Source of the DNA: Sphingomonas hengshuiensis
GTDB taxonomy: Bacteria > Pseudomonadota > Alphaproteobacteria > Sphingomonadales > Sphingomonadaceae
Assembly: GCA_003240755.1 (NCBI GenBank)
Contig: QFNF01000016.1
Span: 20,624 to 84,623, forward strand
Length of the DNA: 64,000 nt
Reading direction: 5' to 3'
The position numbers and the translations under genes were made by a program. Shown one piece after another: positions 54,823-62,461 of this stretch. The notes under the pieces are model-generated. The model searched no databases. It was not told the DNA's origin and worked only from the letters and a program-made list of their open reading frames with translations. The stretch's first letter is position 1, and every line of letters begins with the position of its first letter.

Positions 54823-55490
54823 CGTGTCCCCTGTTCGCGTGCGGCCCATCCGGCAGCGTCGTGCGCGATGACGGTAAAGCCGTGGTCGCGGTGCCCCGTC
54901 CCGCAATATTCGGCGCATTCGCCCTGATAGCGCCCCGGCCGTGCCGCGACGATCCGCAACCGGTTGGGATGGCCGGGGATCGCATCCATCTTGCCCGCCA
55001 GCCGCGGGACCCAGAAGCTGTGGATCACGTCGGTCGCGGTGATGACCAGGTCGACCGGCCGCCCGGCGGGAATGTGCAGCACATTCTCGGTGGTCCGCCC
55101 GGCGGGGTCGCGAAATGCCCAGGCATAGCGGCGCGCCTCGACCCCGATCGTCACCGTGTCGGGCGCGGGCGTCGGCAGGATGCGGCCGCCGACGAACAGG
55201 GCATAGCCGAGCAGCGCCATCAGCACCGCGCTCGGCATGGCAAGGCCCAGCCCGACGATCCACGTCCGGTCGGCCACCCGTTCCTCGCGATGCCGCCGCA
55301 CCATCGCGACCGCCAGCAGCGCAAAGACCAGCCCGGCCAGCAGCACCGCGCCCCCCAGCATCACCCACCACAGGGTCGCGACCGATGCGGCATGCGGTCC
55401 CGCCGGATCGAGCACCGACAGCGGCCCGGCGCAACCCGCAAGCGCCAGCGCCGTTATCCCCGTACCGACTGGGCGGCAAAGGGGGAACAT
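54819..55490 (-). CDS. coxB: Cytochrome c oxidase subunit II, with Met-to-His change at the Cu-A site
   Basis: Subunit II carries the dinuclear Cu-A centre that receives electrons from cytochrome c. The 223-residue protein has a lipoprotein-type signal (lipobox LALAGC), two transmembrane helices and a cupredoxin domain. The first Cu-A His is in VIHSFWVPRLAGKMDAIPG. The C-terminal site reads CAEYCGTGHRDHGF: both Cys, the Glu carbonyl position and the His are present, but the methionine normally three residues after that His is His. No cytochrome c domain is fused. The start is uncertain: 55490 or 55514. Its start abuts the divergent DUF2231 gene. Confidence 0.88.
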   Translation of the reverse strand: MFPLCRPVGTGITALALAGCAGPLSVLDPAGPHAASVATLWWVMLGGAVLLAGLVFALLAVAMVRRHREERVADRTWIVGLGLAMPSAVLMALLGYALFVGGRILPTPAPDTVTIGVEARRYAWAFRDPAGRTTENVLHIPAGRPVDLVITATDVIHSFWVPRLAGKMDAIPGHPNRLRIVAARPGRYQGECAEYCGTGHRDHGFTVIAHDAAGWAAREQGTR

Positions 55491-56015
55491 ATGACGCAGA
55501 AACCGGGTGAACATGTGGTGGAGGACCGCCTGATCGACCCGATCGAGGCCAATCCGGCATTCCATCGCACCGAATCGAAGGTTGCGGTCGCCGGACATCC
55601 GATCCACGCGATGCTCGTCGCCTTTCCGGTGGCGCTGACCACCTGCACCTTCGGCGCCGACGCGCTCTACTGGTGGACCGGCGACGATTTCTGGGCGCGC
55701 GCGGCGCTGTGGGCGTCGGGCGCGGGGTTCCTGTTCGGCGTGCTGGCGGGCGTCGCCGGCACGGTCGAGCTGTTGTGGGTGCCCGGCATCCGCGCCCGCG
55801 CGTCGAGCTGGACGCATTTCATCATCGCGGTGATGCTGCTGTCGATCCTCGGCGCGAACTGGGGCTATCGGCTGACCGCCGGGTACGAGGCGGCGATCCT
55901 GCCCTATGGCATCCTCCTCTCGCTGTTCGCGGTCGGCTTCACCGGCTTTACCGGCTGGCATGGCGGCAAGTTGGTGTTCGAGTATCAAGTCGGGGTCGCC
56001 TCCAGCGGGAGCTGA
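55491..56015 (+). CDS. DUF2231 family membrane protein
   Basis: A 174-residue inner-membrane protein with four predicted helices of the DUF2231 family, function unknown. The family hallmark is the early GHPIHAMLVAFPVAL segment (about residues 36-50), followed by TFGADALYWWTG. GGGGGAA lies 4-10 bases before the ATG. Its start touches that of coxB on the other strand, and its end overlaps the copD-like gene by 31 bases, so it sits inside the oxidase cluster on the opposite strand. Confidence 0.85.
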   Translation: MTQKPGEHVVEDRLIDPIEANPAFHRTESKVAVAGHPIHAMLVAFPVALTTCTFGADALYWWTGDDFWARAALWASGAGFLFGVLAGVAGTVELLWVPGIRARASSWTHFIIAVMLLSILGANWGYRLTAGYEAAILPYGILLSLFAVGFTGFTGWHGGKLVFEYQVGVASSGS

Positions 56016-56476
56016 CGGTTCTGGGGTATGTCGAGCCAGGCGGGGGTCAGGTCGGGGATCACCGGCTTGGCCAGCACCAGCGTCAGCACGACGGTCATCG
56101 TCGCCAGCACGACCGCCAGCAGCGGCTTGGACGAAGGCGGGGCATATTCGCCCCGCCGCTCGCTCATCAGCACGACGACATGCCCGACCAGCGAATGCAG
56201 CGCGACCAGCAGCCCGACCGCGACCAGCTTGGCGAACATCCACGGCTCGAACACTTGGCGCAGGAAGATCAGCAGGGTCCCGGCGGCGATCGCCACCACC
56301 GCCGCGGGCGTGACGATCCGGGTATAGCCGTAATGCGTGATCTTGCGCAGCCGGGCGTAATTGGCCTGTTCCTCGGCGACGTCGTGCTTGGACAGCACCA
56401 GCGGCAGCGCGACCAGCCCGGCGCACCACAGGATCAGCGCGGCGATGTGCAGCCCCTTCACCCATGCGAGGATCAT
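55985..56476 (-). CDS. CopD-like membrane protein
   Basis: A 163-residue protein with four transmembrane helices. The N-terminal WVKGLHIAALILWCAGLVALPLVL segment and later HYGYTRIVTPAAVVAIAAGTLLI and HSLVGHVVVLMSERR carry conserved His residues. It matches the CopD/HemJ-type superfamily. Beside CtaG a role in copper supply to the oxidase is the natural guess, but HemJ-like protoporphyrinogen oxidase activity is an alternative for this fold. Its ATG overlaps the ctaG stop (ATGA). Confidence 0.75.
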   Translation of the reverse strand: MILAWVKGLHIAALILWCAGLVALPLVLSKHDVAEEQANYARLRKITHYGYTRIVTPAAVVAIAAGTLLIFLRQVFEPWMFAKLVAVGLLVALHSLVGHVVVLMSERRGEYAPPSSKPLLAVVLATMTVVLTLVLAKPVIPDLTPAWLDIPQNRQLPLEATPT

Positions 56477-57192
56477 GCCGTCACCTGTGCGCCGATCATC
56501 CGCCAGCGCCGCGCCGCGACCCATGCCGCCGCGATCGCATAGGGCGCCATGCCCGGCACCCACATGATGAGGCCCGCCAGTTGCTGGTCGGCCAGCGGGC
56601 CGATGCCGAACGACACAGTAGTCGCCAGGTGCGTGGCGTAGAGCGGGCGGGTGGCGAAGGTCAGCAGCGCGCCGAGGAACCCCATCTGCACCGCGCCGCC
56701 CGCGATGCCCGCCACCGCCTCCATCGGCGCCGCGCGCCGCACCGCCGCCCAGAACATCCAGCCCCCGGCCAGCAGGCTCGCCTGCATCAGCCAGTAGAGG
56801 CCCACATGGCCCAGCGCCGCGTCATACAGCGCCGGCACATGCCACGCCCACAGGATCGCGGTCGACAGCGGCAGCGCCAGCGCCACGCCGATGCGCGCCC
56901 GCGGCGGCCATGCGATCGCCAGCAGCGGCGCGGCGATGCCGATCAGCAGCAGGTGGTGTACCGCCCGCGCGCCGAACAGCGCGACGCTCAGCGAACATAG
57001 CGGCGACACGAACGCGACCGCCAGCGTGGCGACGCCCGCGATCCCGAACGAACGCCGGCCGGCGGGCAGTCGCACCGCCGCCACCAGTAGCGCGGCCAGC
57101 AGCGCGATCAGCACCGGATCGCCGTTCCACCGCGACAGCCAGTCGCCCGCGCCGGGGGCCTCCCCGCAATAGCTTCGCCGCCAGTCGATCAT
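56473..57192 (-). CDS. ctaG: Cytochrome c oxidase assembly protein, caa3 CtaG type
   Basis: A 239-residue membrane protein of the caa3_CtaG family, needed for assembly of caa3-type oxidases, probably through copper delivery. Seven helices are predicted. Conserved His residues lie in the segments ARAVHHLLLIGIAAPLLA, WAWHVPALYDAALGHVGLYWLMQ and YATHLATTVSFGIGPLADQQLAGLIMWVPGM. The ATG at 57192 has AGGGTG upstream; a GTG two codons earlier is also open. It forms a pair with the CopD-like gene and is separated from coxB-ctaD by the opposite-strand DUF2231 gene. Confidence 0.88.
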   Translation of the reverse strand: MIDWRRSYCGEAPGAGDWLSRWNGDPVLIALLAALLVAAVRLPAGRRSFGIAGVATLAVAFVSPLCSLSVALFGARAVHHLLLIGIAAPLLAIAWPPRARIGVALALPLSTAILWAWHVPALYDAALGHVGLYWLMQASLLAGGWMFWAAVRRAAPMEAVAGIAGGAVQMGFLGALLTFATRPLYATHLATTVSFGIGPLADQQLAGLIMWVPGMAPYAIAAAWVAARRWRMIGAQVTA

Positions 57193-57344
57193 CGCCACCC
57201 TGTCGATAGATTATACGTTCCCCGCCCGCCCAACGCCCGGACCCGCCCGTTCGCTGCATCCACCGTTCGAATTATTGGCGTGGCCACGGACCCCGACCCG
57301 CCGCTCGCCGGTTATCGGCAGCGACAGGTACGGAAAGGACCCTC

Positions 57345-57962
57345 ATGCTCGAACATGTCCCCGGCTGGCTCGGCGTCCTGTTGCGGAACGTCCGCGCCGG
57401 CGCATCGAAGCTGACGATCGTCGATCCCGCGCTCGGCAGTTTCGACAGCCTCGATCTTGCCAGCCTCGCCTTTGCCGACGGGCAGCGCCTGCCCGACCGC
57501 TTCACCGCCGATGGCGAGGGCGTATCGCCGCCGCTGCACTGGCGCGGCGTGCCGGCGGGTGCGACCTCGCTGGCGCTGATCGTCGAGGATCCCGACGCGC
57601 CCGCCGCGCAGCCGCTGGTCCATGCGATCCTGTGGGACATCGCGGCGGCCGACGGGCAACTGGCCGAAGGCGCGATCCGCCCCGATGGCGACGGCGATGC
57701 GATCCATGGCGATGTCGGCCGCAACAGCTATCTGCGCGAAGGCTGGCTGCCGCCCGATCCGCCGACCGGCCATGGCGAGCATCGCTACGCCTTTCAGCTT
57801 TTCGCGCTGAAGGACGCCCCACATCTCGACGCCAATCCGGGCCGCGGCGCGGTGGTGGAGGCGATGGCCGGCCGCGTGCTGGCGGCCGGGCTGCTCGTCG
57901 GCGTCTATTCGCGCGGGGAACCGGCGGAGGTCGGCCCGGTCGGAGCGACGGCGCCGGCGTAA
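57345..57962 (+). CDS. YbhB/YbcL-like (PEBP, Raf kinase inhibitor-like) protein
   Basis: A 205-residue phosphatidylethanolamine-binding-protein fold. The family motifs are present: VSPPLHWRGVPAGATSLALIVEDPDAP at about residues 60-86 (DPDAP ligand loop), VHAILWDI, and GRNSYLREGWLPPDPPTGHGEHRYAFQLFAL (GHR-type motif). The bacterial proteins of this family have no settled function. It has no clear signal peptide. It stands alone between the oxidase genes and the riboflavin operon, converging on ribH. Confidence 0.9.
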   Translation: MLEHVPGWLGVLLRNVRAGASKLTIVDPALGSFDSLDLASLAFADGQRLPDRFTADGEGVSPPLHWRGVPAGATSLALIVEDPDAPAAQPLVHAILWDIAAADGQLAEGAIRPDGDGDAIHGDVGRNSYLREGWLPPDPPTGHGEHRYAFQLFALKDAPHLDANPGRGAVVEAMAGRVLAAGLLVGVYSRGEPAEVGPVGATAPA

Positions 57963-57987
57963 GATCCACCCCGCACGGGGAGGAATT

Positions 57988-58410
57988 CTACACCGAGAAC
58001 CGCTCGCGCAGCGCCAGCATCGCCAGCGCGGCTTTCGCCGCCTCGCCGCCCTTGTCCTTTTCGTCGCGTTTGGCGCGGGTCAGCGCCTGCGCCTCGTTCT
58101 CGACGGTCAGGATGCCGTTGCCGACCGGCACCCCCTCCAGCGACAGGTTCATGATCCCGCGCGCGCTTTCGTTCGACACGACCTCGAAATGATAGGTTTC
58201 GCCGCGGAGGATAACCCCCAGCGCGACGAACGCGTCATACGTCCCGGCCGCGTCGGCGATCGCGATCGCGCCGGGCACCTCGAGCGCGCCGGGCACGGTG
58301 ATCGTCTCGTGCTCGTGCCCCGCCGCCTCGATCGCCGCGCGCGCGCCGTCGAGCAGCAGGTCGTTCAGATGGTCGTAGAACCGTGCCTCGACGATCAGCA
58401 GCTTCGCCAT
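57988..58410 (-). CDS. ribH: 6,7-dimethyl-8-ribityllumazine synthase
   Basis: Condenses ribulose-derived dihydroxybutanone phosphate with the pyrimidine intermediate to form lumazine, the substrate of riboflavin synthase. The 140-residue protein is of normal size. Motifs are [12 protein letters not shown] (about residues 41-52) and [23 protein letters not shown] (about 67-89), the latter with the catalytic His. It is the last gene of the minus-strand order ribD, ribE, ribBA, ribH, 3 bases after ribBA. Confidence 0.96.
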   Translation of the reverse strand: MAKLLIVEARFYDHLNDLLLDGARAAIEAAGHEHETITVPGALEVPGAIAIADAAGTYDAFVALGVILRGETYHFEVVSNESARGIMNLSLEGVPVGNGILTVENEAQALTRAKRDEKDKGGEAAKAALAMLALRERFSV

Positions 58411-58413
58411 GTC

Positions 58414-59544
58414 TCAATTCTCCACGATCGGCCGTTCGCCGACGATCTTCAGCCCGTATCCGTCCAGCCCCACCAGCGTGTGATGGGTATTGGTCAGCAG
58501 CACCATGTCCTCGACGCCCAGCTCGTTCAGGATCATCGCCCCGACGCCATAGTCGCGCAGTTCCTCCATGTCGGGCACCGGCGCGCCGCTGCGGGCATGG
58601 ATGGCCAGCGTCAGCCCGTCGGGACGCGGGCGGTTGATGACGACGACCACGCCCGCGCCTTCCTCGCCGATGATCCGCATCGATTGCCGCAACAGCCCGC
58701 CGCGCGCGCCGCCCTCGCCGAACAGGTCGGCGAACGGCGACAGCGCGTGCATCCGGACCAGCGTCGGCCGGCCCGGATCGATCATTCCCTTGACCAGCGC
58801 GACCTGCTCGCTGCCCGTCGCCTTGTTCCAGAAGGTCATGGCGCGCCACTCGCCGCCCCATTCGCTCTCGAACACGGTCTCCGCGCGCTTTTCGACCAGA
58901 TGGTCGTGGCGCCGGCGATAGGCGATCAGGTCGCGGATCGTGCCGATCTTCAGGCCGTGCAACTGCGCGAAGGCGACCAGGTCGTCCATCCGCGCCATCG
59001 TCCCGTCCTCGTTCATGATCTCGCAGATCACGCCCGAGGGATTGAGCCCGGCAAGGCGCGACACGTCGACCGCCGCCTCGGTATGGCCCGCGCGCACCAG
59101 CACGCCGCCTTCGCGCGCGACCAGCGGGAACACATGGCCCGGCGTCACGATCTCCGACGCTTCCTTCGACGCATCGATCGCCACCGCGATCGTCCGCGCG
59201 CGGTCGGCCGCTGAAATGCCGGTCGTCACCCCCTCGCGCGCCTCGATCGAAACGGTGAAGGCGGTTTCGTGGCGCGTGCCGTTGTTGCGCGCCATCAGGT
59301 CGAGGCCCAGTTGCTCGACGCGCGCCTTCGCCATGGCGAGGCAGATCAGGCCCCGCCCGTGCCGCGCCATGAAATTGACCGCATCGGGCGTCGCCATCTG
59401 TGCCGGAATGACCAGATCGCCCTCATTCTCCCGGTCCTCGTCGTCGACCAGGATGAACATCCGCCCGTTGCGGGCTTCGTCGATGATCTCCTCCGGCGAC
59501 GAGAGGAAGGCGTGGCGGAGACCCGCCAGTTCAGCGTTGGCCAC
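58414..59544 (-). CDS. ribBA: 3,4-dihydroxy-2-butanone 4-phosphate synthase fused to a degenerate GTP cyclohydrolase II domain
   Basis: The N-terminal RibB domain (about residues 14-210) makes 3,4-dihydroxy-2-butanone phosphate and is complete: VDDEDRENEGDL, ARHGRGLICLAM, GHVFPL and RAGHTEAAVDLA-like RAGHTEAAVDVSRLAGL. The C-terminal RibA-like domain (about 215-376) lacks the three zinc-binding Cys: where RibA has a Cys-x10-Cys-x-Cys site, this reads RMHALSPFADLFGEGG. It should have no cyclohydrolase activity, so a true RibA is required elsewhere. Such RibB-X fusions are known in alphaproteobacteria. The start is GTG at 59544, overlapping ribE by 14 bases. Confidence 0.93.
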   Translation of the reverse strand: MANAELAGLRHAFLSSPEEIIDEARNGRMFILVDDEDRENEGDLVIPAQMATPDAVNFMARHGRGLICLAMAKARVEQLGLDLMARNNGTRHETAFTVSIEAREGVTTGISAADRARTIAVAIDASKEASEIVTPGHVFPLVAREGGVLVRAGHTEAAVDVSRLAGLNPSGVICEIMNEDGTMARMDDLVAFAQLHGLKIGTIRDLIAYRRRHDHLVEKRAETVFESEWGGEWRAMTFWNKATGSEQVALVKGMIDPGRPTLVRMHALSPFADLFGEGGARGGLLRQSMRIIGEEGAGVVVVINRPRPDGLTLAIHARSGAPVPDMEELRDYGVGAMILNELGVEDMVLLTNTHHTLVGLDGYGLKIVGERPIVEN

Positions 59545-60136
59545 GGACTTGTTCCATTCGCATCAGGTAACGGGAAAGCACGTCGATCTCGATATTGACC
59601 GACTGCCCAACGGCCAAGGCCCCCAGCGTCGTGACCGACCGGGTATGGGGGATCAGGTTGACGGTGAAGCGCGTGCCTGCGGCATCGTCGGCGACGTCGT
59701 TGACGGTCAGCGACACGCCGTCGATCGTCACCGACCCCTTGGTCGCGACGAACGGGCTGAGCGCCCGGTCGATGGCAAAGGCGACGCGGGTCGAATCCCT
59801 GTCGGCTTCGGTCGCCACGACCGTGCCGACGCCGTCGACATGGCCGGTGACGATATGCCCGCCCAGCTCGTCGCCCAGCTTCAGCGCGCGTTCGAGGTTC
59901 AGTCTCTGCCCCTCGCGCCACTGGTCGGCGGTGCGCGACACCGTCTCGCCCGACACGTCGACCGCGAACCAGCCGGGCCCCTTGCCGACCACGGTCAGGC
60001 ACACGCCCGAACACGCGATCGACGCGCCCATGTCGATGGTGGCCGTGTCATAGGCGCAACCGATGCGCACGCGCAGGTCGCCCGGCCCGTCGATCGATTC
60101 GATGCGCCCTATGTCGCTGACTATTCCGGTGAACAC
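59531..60136 (-). CDS. ribE: Riboflavin synthase, alpha subunit
   Basis: Dismutates two lumazine molecules to riboflavin. The 201-residue protein has two similar lumazine-binding halves: MFTGIVSDIGRIES with IDMGASIACSGVCLTVV in the first, and GHIVTGHVDGVGTV with KGSVTIDGVSLTVNDV in the second. The start is GTG at 60136, giving the invariant MFTGIV. It lies 42 bases after ribD and overlaps ribBA. Confidence 0.96.
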   Translation of the reverse strand: MFTGIVSDIGRIESIDGPGDLRVRIGCAYDTATIDMGASIACSGVCLTVVGKGPGWFAVDVSGETVSRTADQWREGQRLNLERALKLGDELGGHIVTGHVDGVGTVVATEADRDSTRVAFAIDRALSPFVATKGSVTIDGVSLTVNDVADDAAGTRFTVNLIPHTRSVTTLGALAVGQSVNIEIDVLSRYLMRMEQVRGQR

Positions 60137-60175
60137 GCTTCGCTCCTTCTCACGGATCGACCGACGCTTTCCTTT

Positions 60176-60198
60176 TCGTCATCCCCGCGCGGGCGGGC
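60176..60198. repeat. Single hairpin-repeat unit at the 3' end of ribD
   Basis: TCGTCATCCCCGCGCGGGCGGG matches the first 22 bases of the unit at 29576 except one position. It contains the ribD stop codon and encodes the last residues of that protein. No inverted partner is seen nearby. Confidence 0.7.
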
Positions 60199-61186
60199 CG
60201 GCCGGTCGCTCGATCCTGACGCGCTCGTAAACCTCCAGCCGGTCGCTGCCAAGCATCCGGGCGTCGTGCAATCGCCACCGGCCATGCGCCGCCGCCAGAT
60301 CGGCCAGCCCGATATCGGGCAACGTGCGGCCATGGCCGATCAGGATCGGCGCGCGGTACAGCAGCAGGCGGTCGACCGCATCGGCGCGCAGGAACGCCGC
60401 CGCCGTCGCGGCCCCGCCCTCGACCAGCACATGGTCGCCGGGCAGACCGGCCAGCGCCTCGACGCCGGGCAGCATCGTGAACCCGTCCAGCGCCGCGCAG
60501 TCCGCCGACAGCACCACCCGCTGCGGGCTGCGATCGGCAAGGCCGGGCAGCCGGACGTTCAGCGTCGGGCGGTCGATCTCCGCCGTGCCGCGCCCGACCA
60601 GGATTGCCTCGTGCCGGCTGCGCTCCAGATGGCCGTGCGCGCGTGCCTGCGGCCCGGTGATCCACTGGCTCTGCCCGTCCGCGCGCGACACGGCGCCGTC
60701 GAGCGACAGCGCCAGTTTCAGCGTGACGAACGGCCGCCCCAGCGTCCGGCGCGTCAGGAACCCCGCCATGCTGCGCGCGGCATCCTGCGCGCGGACGCCG
60801 CGATCCACCGCGATCCCCGCCGCCTCGAGCCGCGACATGCCCTGTCCATCGGTCCGTGGATCGGGATCGGTCAGGGCGACGACGACCCGCGCCACGCCGC
60901 CCTGCACCAGCAGGTCCGAACAGGCCGGCCCGCGCGGCGACACATGCGCGCACGGTTCCAGCGTGACATACGCGGTCGCCCCCCTGGCCTGCTCGCCCGC
61001 CTGCGCCAGCGCCACCGCCTCGGCATGCGGGCGCCCGCCCGGCCGGGTCGAGCCGCGGCCGACGACCCGGCCGTCGCGAACGATCACGCAACCGACATTG
61101 GGATTGGGCGCGGTCCGCCCGCGCATACGCTCGGCCAGCGTCAGCGCCGCGCCCATCCAGCGCCTATCGTCGGCGGCGCGGGTCAG
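60179..61186 (-). CDS. ribD: Bifunctional diaminohydroxyphosphoribosylaminopyrimidine deaminase / 5-amino-6-(5-phosphoribosylamino)uracil reductase
   Basis: Two steps of riboflavin synthesis. The N-terminal zinc deaminase domain shows PNPNVGCVIVRDG, the zinc ligands HAE in RPHAEAVAL and the two Cys of TLEPCAHVSPRGPAC. The C-terminal reductase domain (about residues 150-335) has KLALSLDGAVSR and VEGGAATAAAFL. No ATG or GTG lies where homology begins; a CTG at 61184-61186 overlaps the stop of the upstream gene as CTGA and starts TRAADDRRWMGAAL, giving 335 residues. The first ATG (61156) would cut into the conserved helix. The C terminus lies in a hairpin repeat. Confidence 0.92.
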   Translation of the reverse strand: MTRAADDRRWMGAALTLAERMRGRTAPNPNVGCVIVRDGRVVGRGSTRPGGRPHAEAVALAQAGEQARGATAYVTLEPCAHVSPRGPACSDLLVQGGVARVVVALTDPDPRTDGQGMSRLEAAGIAVDRGVRAQDAARSMAGFLTRRTLGRPFVTLKLALSLDGAVSRADGQSQWITGPQARAHGHLERSRHEAILVGRGTAEIDRPTLNVRLPGLADRSPQRVVLSADCAALDGFTMLPGVEALAGLPGDHVLVEGGAATAAAFLRADAVDRLLLYRAPILIGHGRTLPDIGLADLAAAHGRWRLHDARMLGSDRLEVYERVRIERPAGPPARG

Positions 61187-61530
61187 ATGCCCCAGCTTTT
61201 CAGCTTGTCGTCGATCCTCTTCCACTCGGCCTGGCGCTTGGCACGTTCGCGCTCGAATTCGGCCGCCTCGGCGCGCTCCTTGGCCAGATCGATCTGCTGC
61301 TGCGCGATGATCTCCGCGTCGCTGCGGTTGGCAGGCCAGCTTTCGACATAGATGATGTTCGGCTTGTACGCGCGTTCGAAATAGGAATCGTGGACGAACG
61401 CCCAGCCGATCACCAGCACGACGCAGATCGACGCCAGCAGGAACCACCATTCATGCTTTTCGCGCGCCCGGGCGAACGCCACGAAGTCGCGAACGGCGTG
61501 GATCGGCGAGAAAAGATGGCGCAGCTTCAC
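61183..61530 (-). CDS. Membrane-anchored coiled-coil protein of unknown function
   Basis: A protein of about 115 residues: a basic N-terminal segment (LRHLFSPIHAVRDFVAFARAREKHEW), one transmembrane helix (about 30-47, WFLLASICVVLVIGWAF), then a C-terminal half that becomes a charged helix (about 75-110, rich in Ala/Glu/Arg/Lys) likely to form a coiled coil. The start is uncertain: GTG at 61530 or TTG at 61539. It overlaps ribD. Similar short proteins sit beside ribD in other sphingomonads, but no function is known to me. Confidence 0.65.
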   Translation of the reverse strand: MKLRHLFSPIHAVRDFVAFARAREKHEWWFLLASICVVLVIGWAFVHDSYFERAYKPNIIYVESWPANRSDAEIIAQQQIDLAKERAEAAEFERERAKRQAEWKRIDDKLKSWGI

Positions 61531-61698
61531 GCCCGGCAAGATAGGCGCGGGCGACCGTAACCGCCAGCCCCCTGCGCGGTTGCCGCCATTGCGGCGTCCG
61601 CCGCATGGGGGGCACGTCCCGGTCGCGGCCTCCGCGCGTGGCCGTGCCCCGTTCCGGTCGGTCCATACCCCGACCCTCGCCGGGGGGCGGCCGACCGG

Positions 61699-62370
61699 TC
61701 AGCGGTCTTCCATGTTGAACCGCACGGTCATCTCGCGCCAGCTTTCCACCGCCACGCCGTCGCGGGTCGCGGGACGGAAACGCCATCTCGACAGCGCGCG
61801 GCGCCGCGTCGCATCGAAGAACGCGGCGCTGGTCGCCCGGACCTGCTCGACCGCGACGACGCGGCCATCGGTGCCGACCAGCACCCGGACCACCACCATG
61901 CCGTCGCGCCCCTGGTTGCGCTCGAACGCCGGATAGTCCGGCTGGAAATCGCCGCGATAGCGCGGGTCGACGCTGGCATCGACCAGCACCGGCAGCGGCG
62001 TCGCGACCGTCACCGGGCTGCCCGTGCCCGTCGCGCCGGGGGCGGGCGGCGACGGCAGCAGCGGCGGGGCTGCCGTCGGCATCGTATCGGCGCTGGCGAT
62101 GACCGGCCCCGGCGCGGGGATCGGCGCGGGCGGGTTGAACGGCAGCGGCACCGGCGCCGGATCGGGTATCGCGCGCTCGACCGGTCTGGGTTCCTCGATC
62201 GGCGGCGGCGGTTCGATCGGGATGTTGACCGCTTCCATCGGCCCGGACGGATCGATACGCGTCACCACCGTCGTCGCCGTCAGGATCGCCAGCGCCAGAA
62301 GGCCGCCGTTGATCGCAATCGCCATGCCGAGCCCAACCGGGTTCAGGCCACGCTGTCCCTGATATGCCAT
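61699..62370 (-). CDS. TonB-like energy transducer
   Basis: A 223-residue TonB protein. A cytoplasmic leader precedes one transmembrane helix (about residues 15-36, VGLGMAIAINGGLLALAILTATTV). A Pro-rich periplasmic spacer follows (about 50-125), then the C-terminal TonB domain (about 140-223: RYRGDFQPDYPAFERNQGRDGMVVVRVLVGTDGRVVAVEQV, then ALSRWRFRPATRDG). It could energise receptors such as the one at 17440. No exbB/exbD is in the window. The ATG at 62370 gives the short leader; the frame is open slightly further. Confidence 0.9.
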   Translation of the reverse strand: MAYQGQRGLNPVGLGMAIAINGGLLALAILTATTVVTRIDPSGPMEAVNIPIEPPPPIEEPRPVERAIPDPAPVPLPFNPPAPIPAPGPVIASADTMPTAAPPLLPSPPAPGATGTGSPVTVATPLPVLVDASVDPRYRGDFQPDYPAFERNQGRDGMVVVRVLVGTDGRVVAVEQVRATSAAFFDATRRRALSRWRFRPATRDGVAVESWREMTVRFNMEDR

Positions 62371-62461
62371 GCCACCGTCCTCTCGATCCACATCTCCTGC
62401 CGTCCATCCGGCCGATGCGATGAGATACCCTGTCGTCGGACGTGTAAAGCTGACGTGCGCG

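Noticed and set aside
52321..54927. An 868-codon plus-strand open frame opposite ctaD
   Set aside because: The ctaD reading has all haem and copper ligands; the plus-strand product is Arg/Gln/His-rich low complexity.
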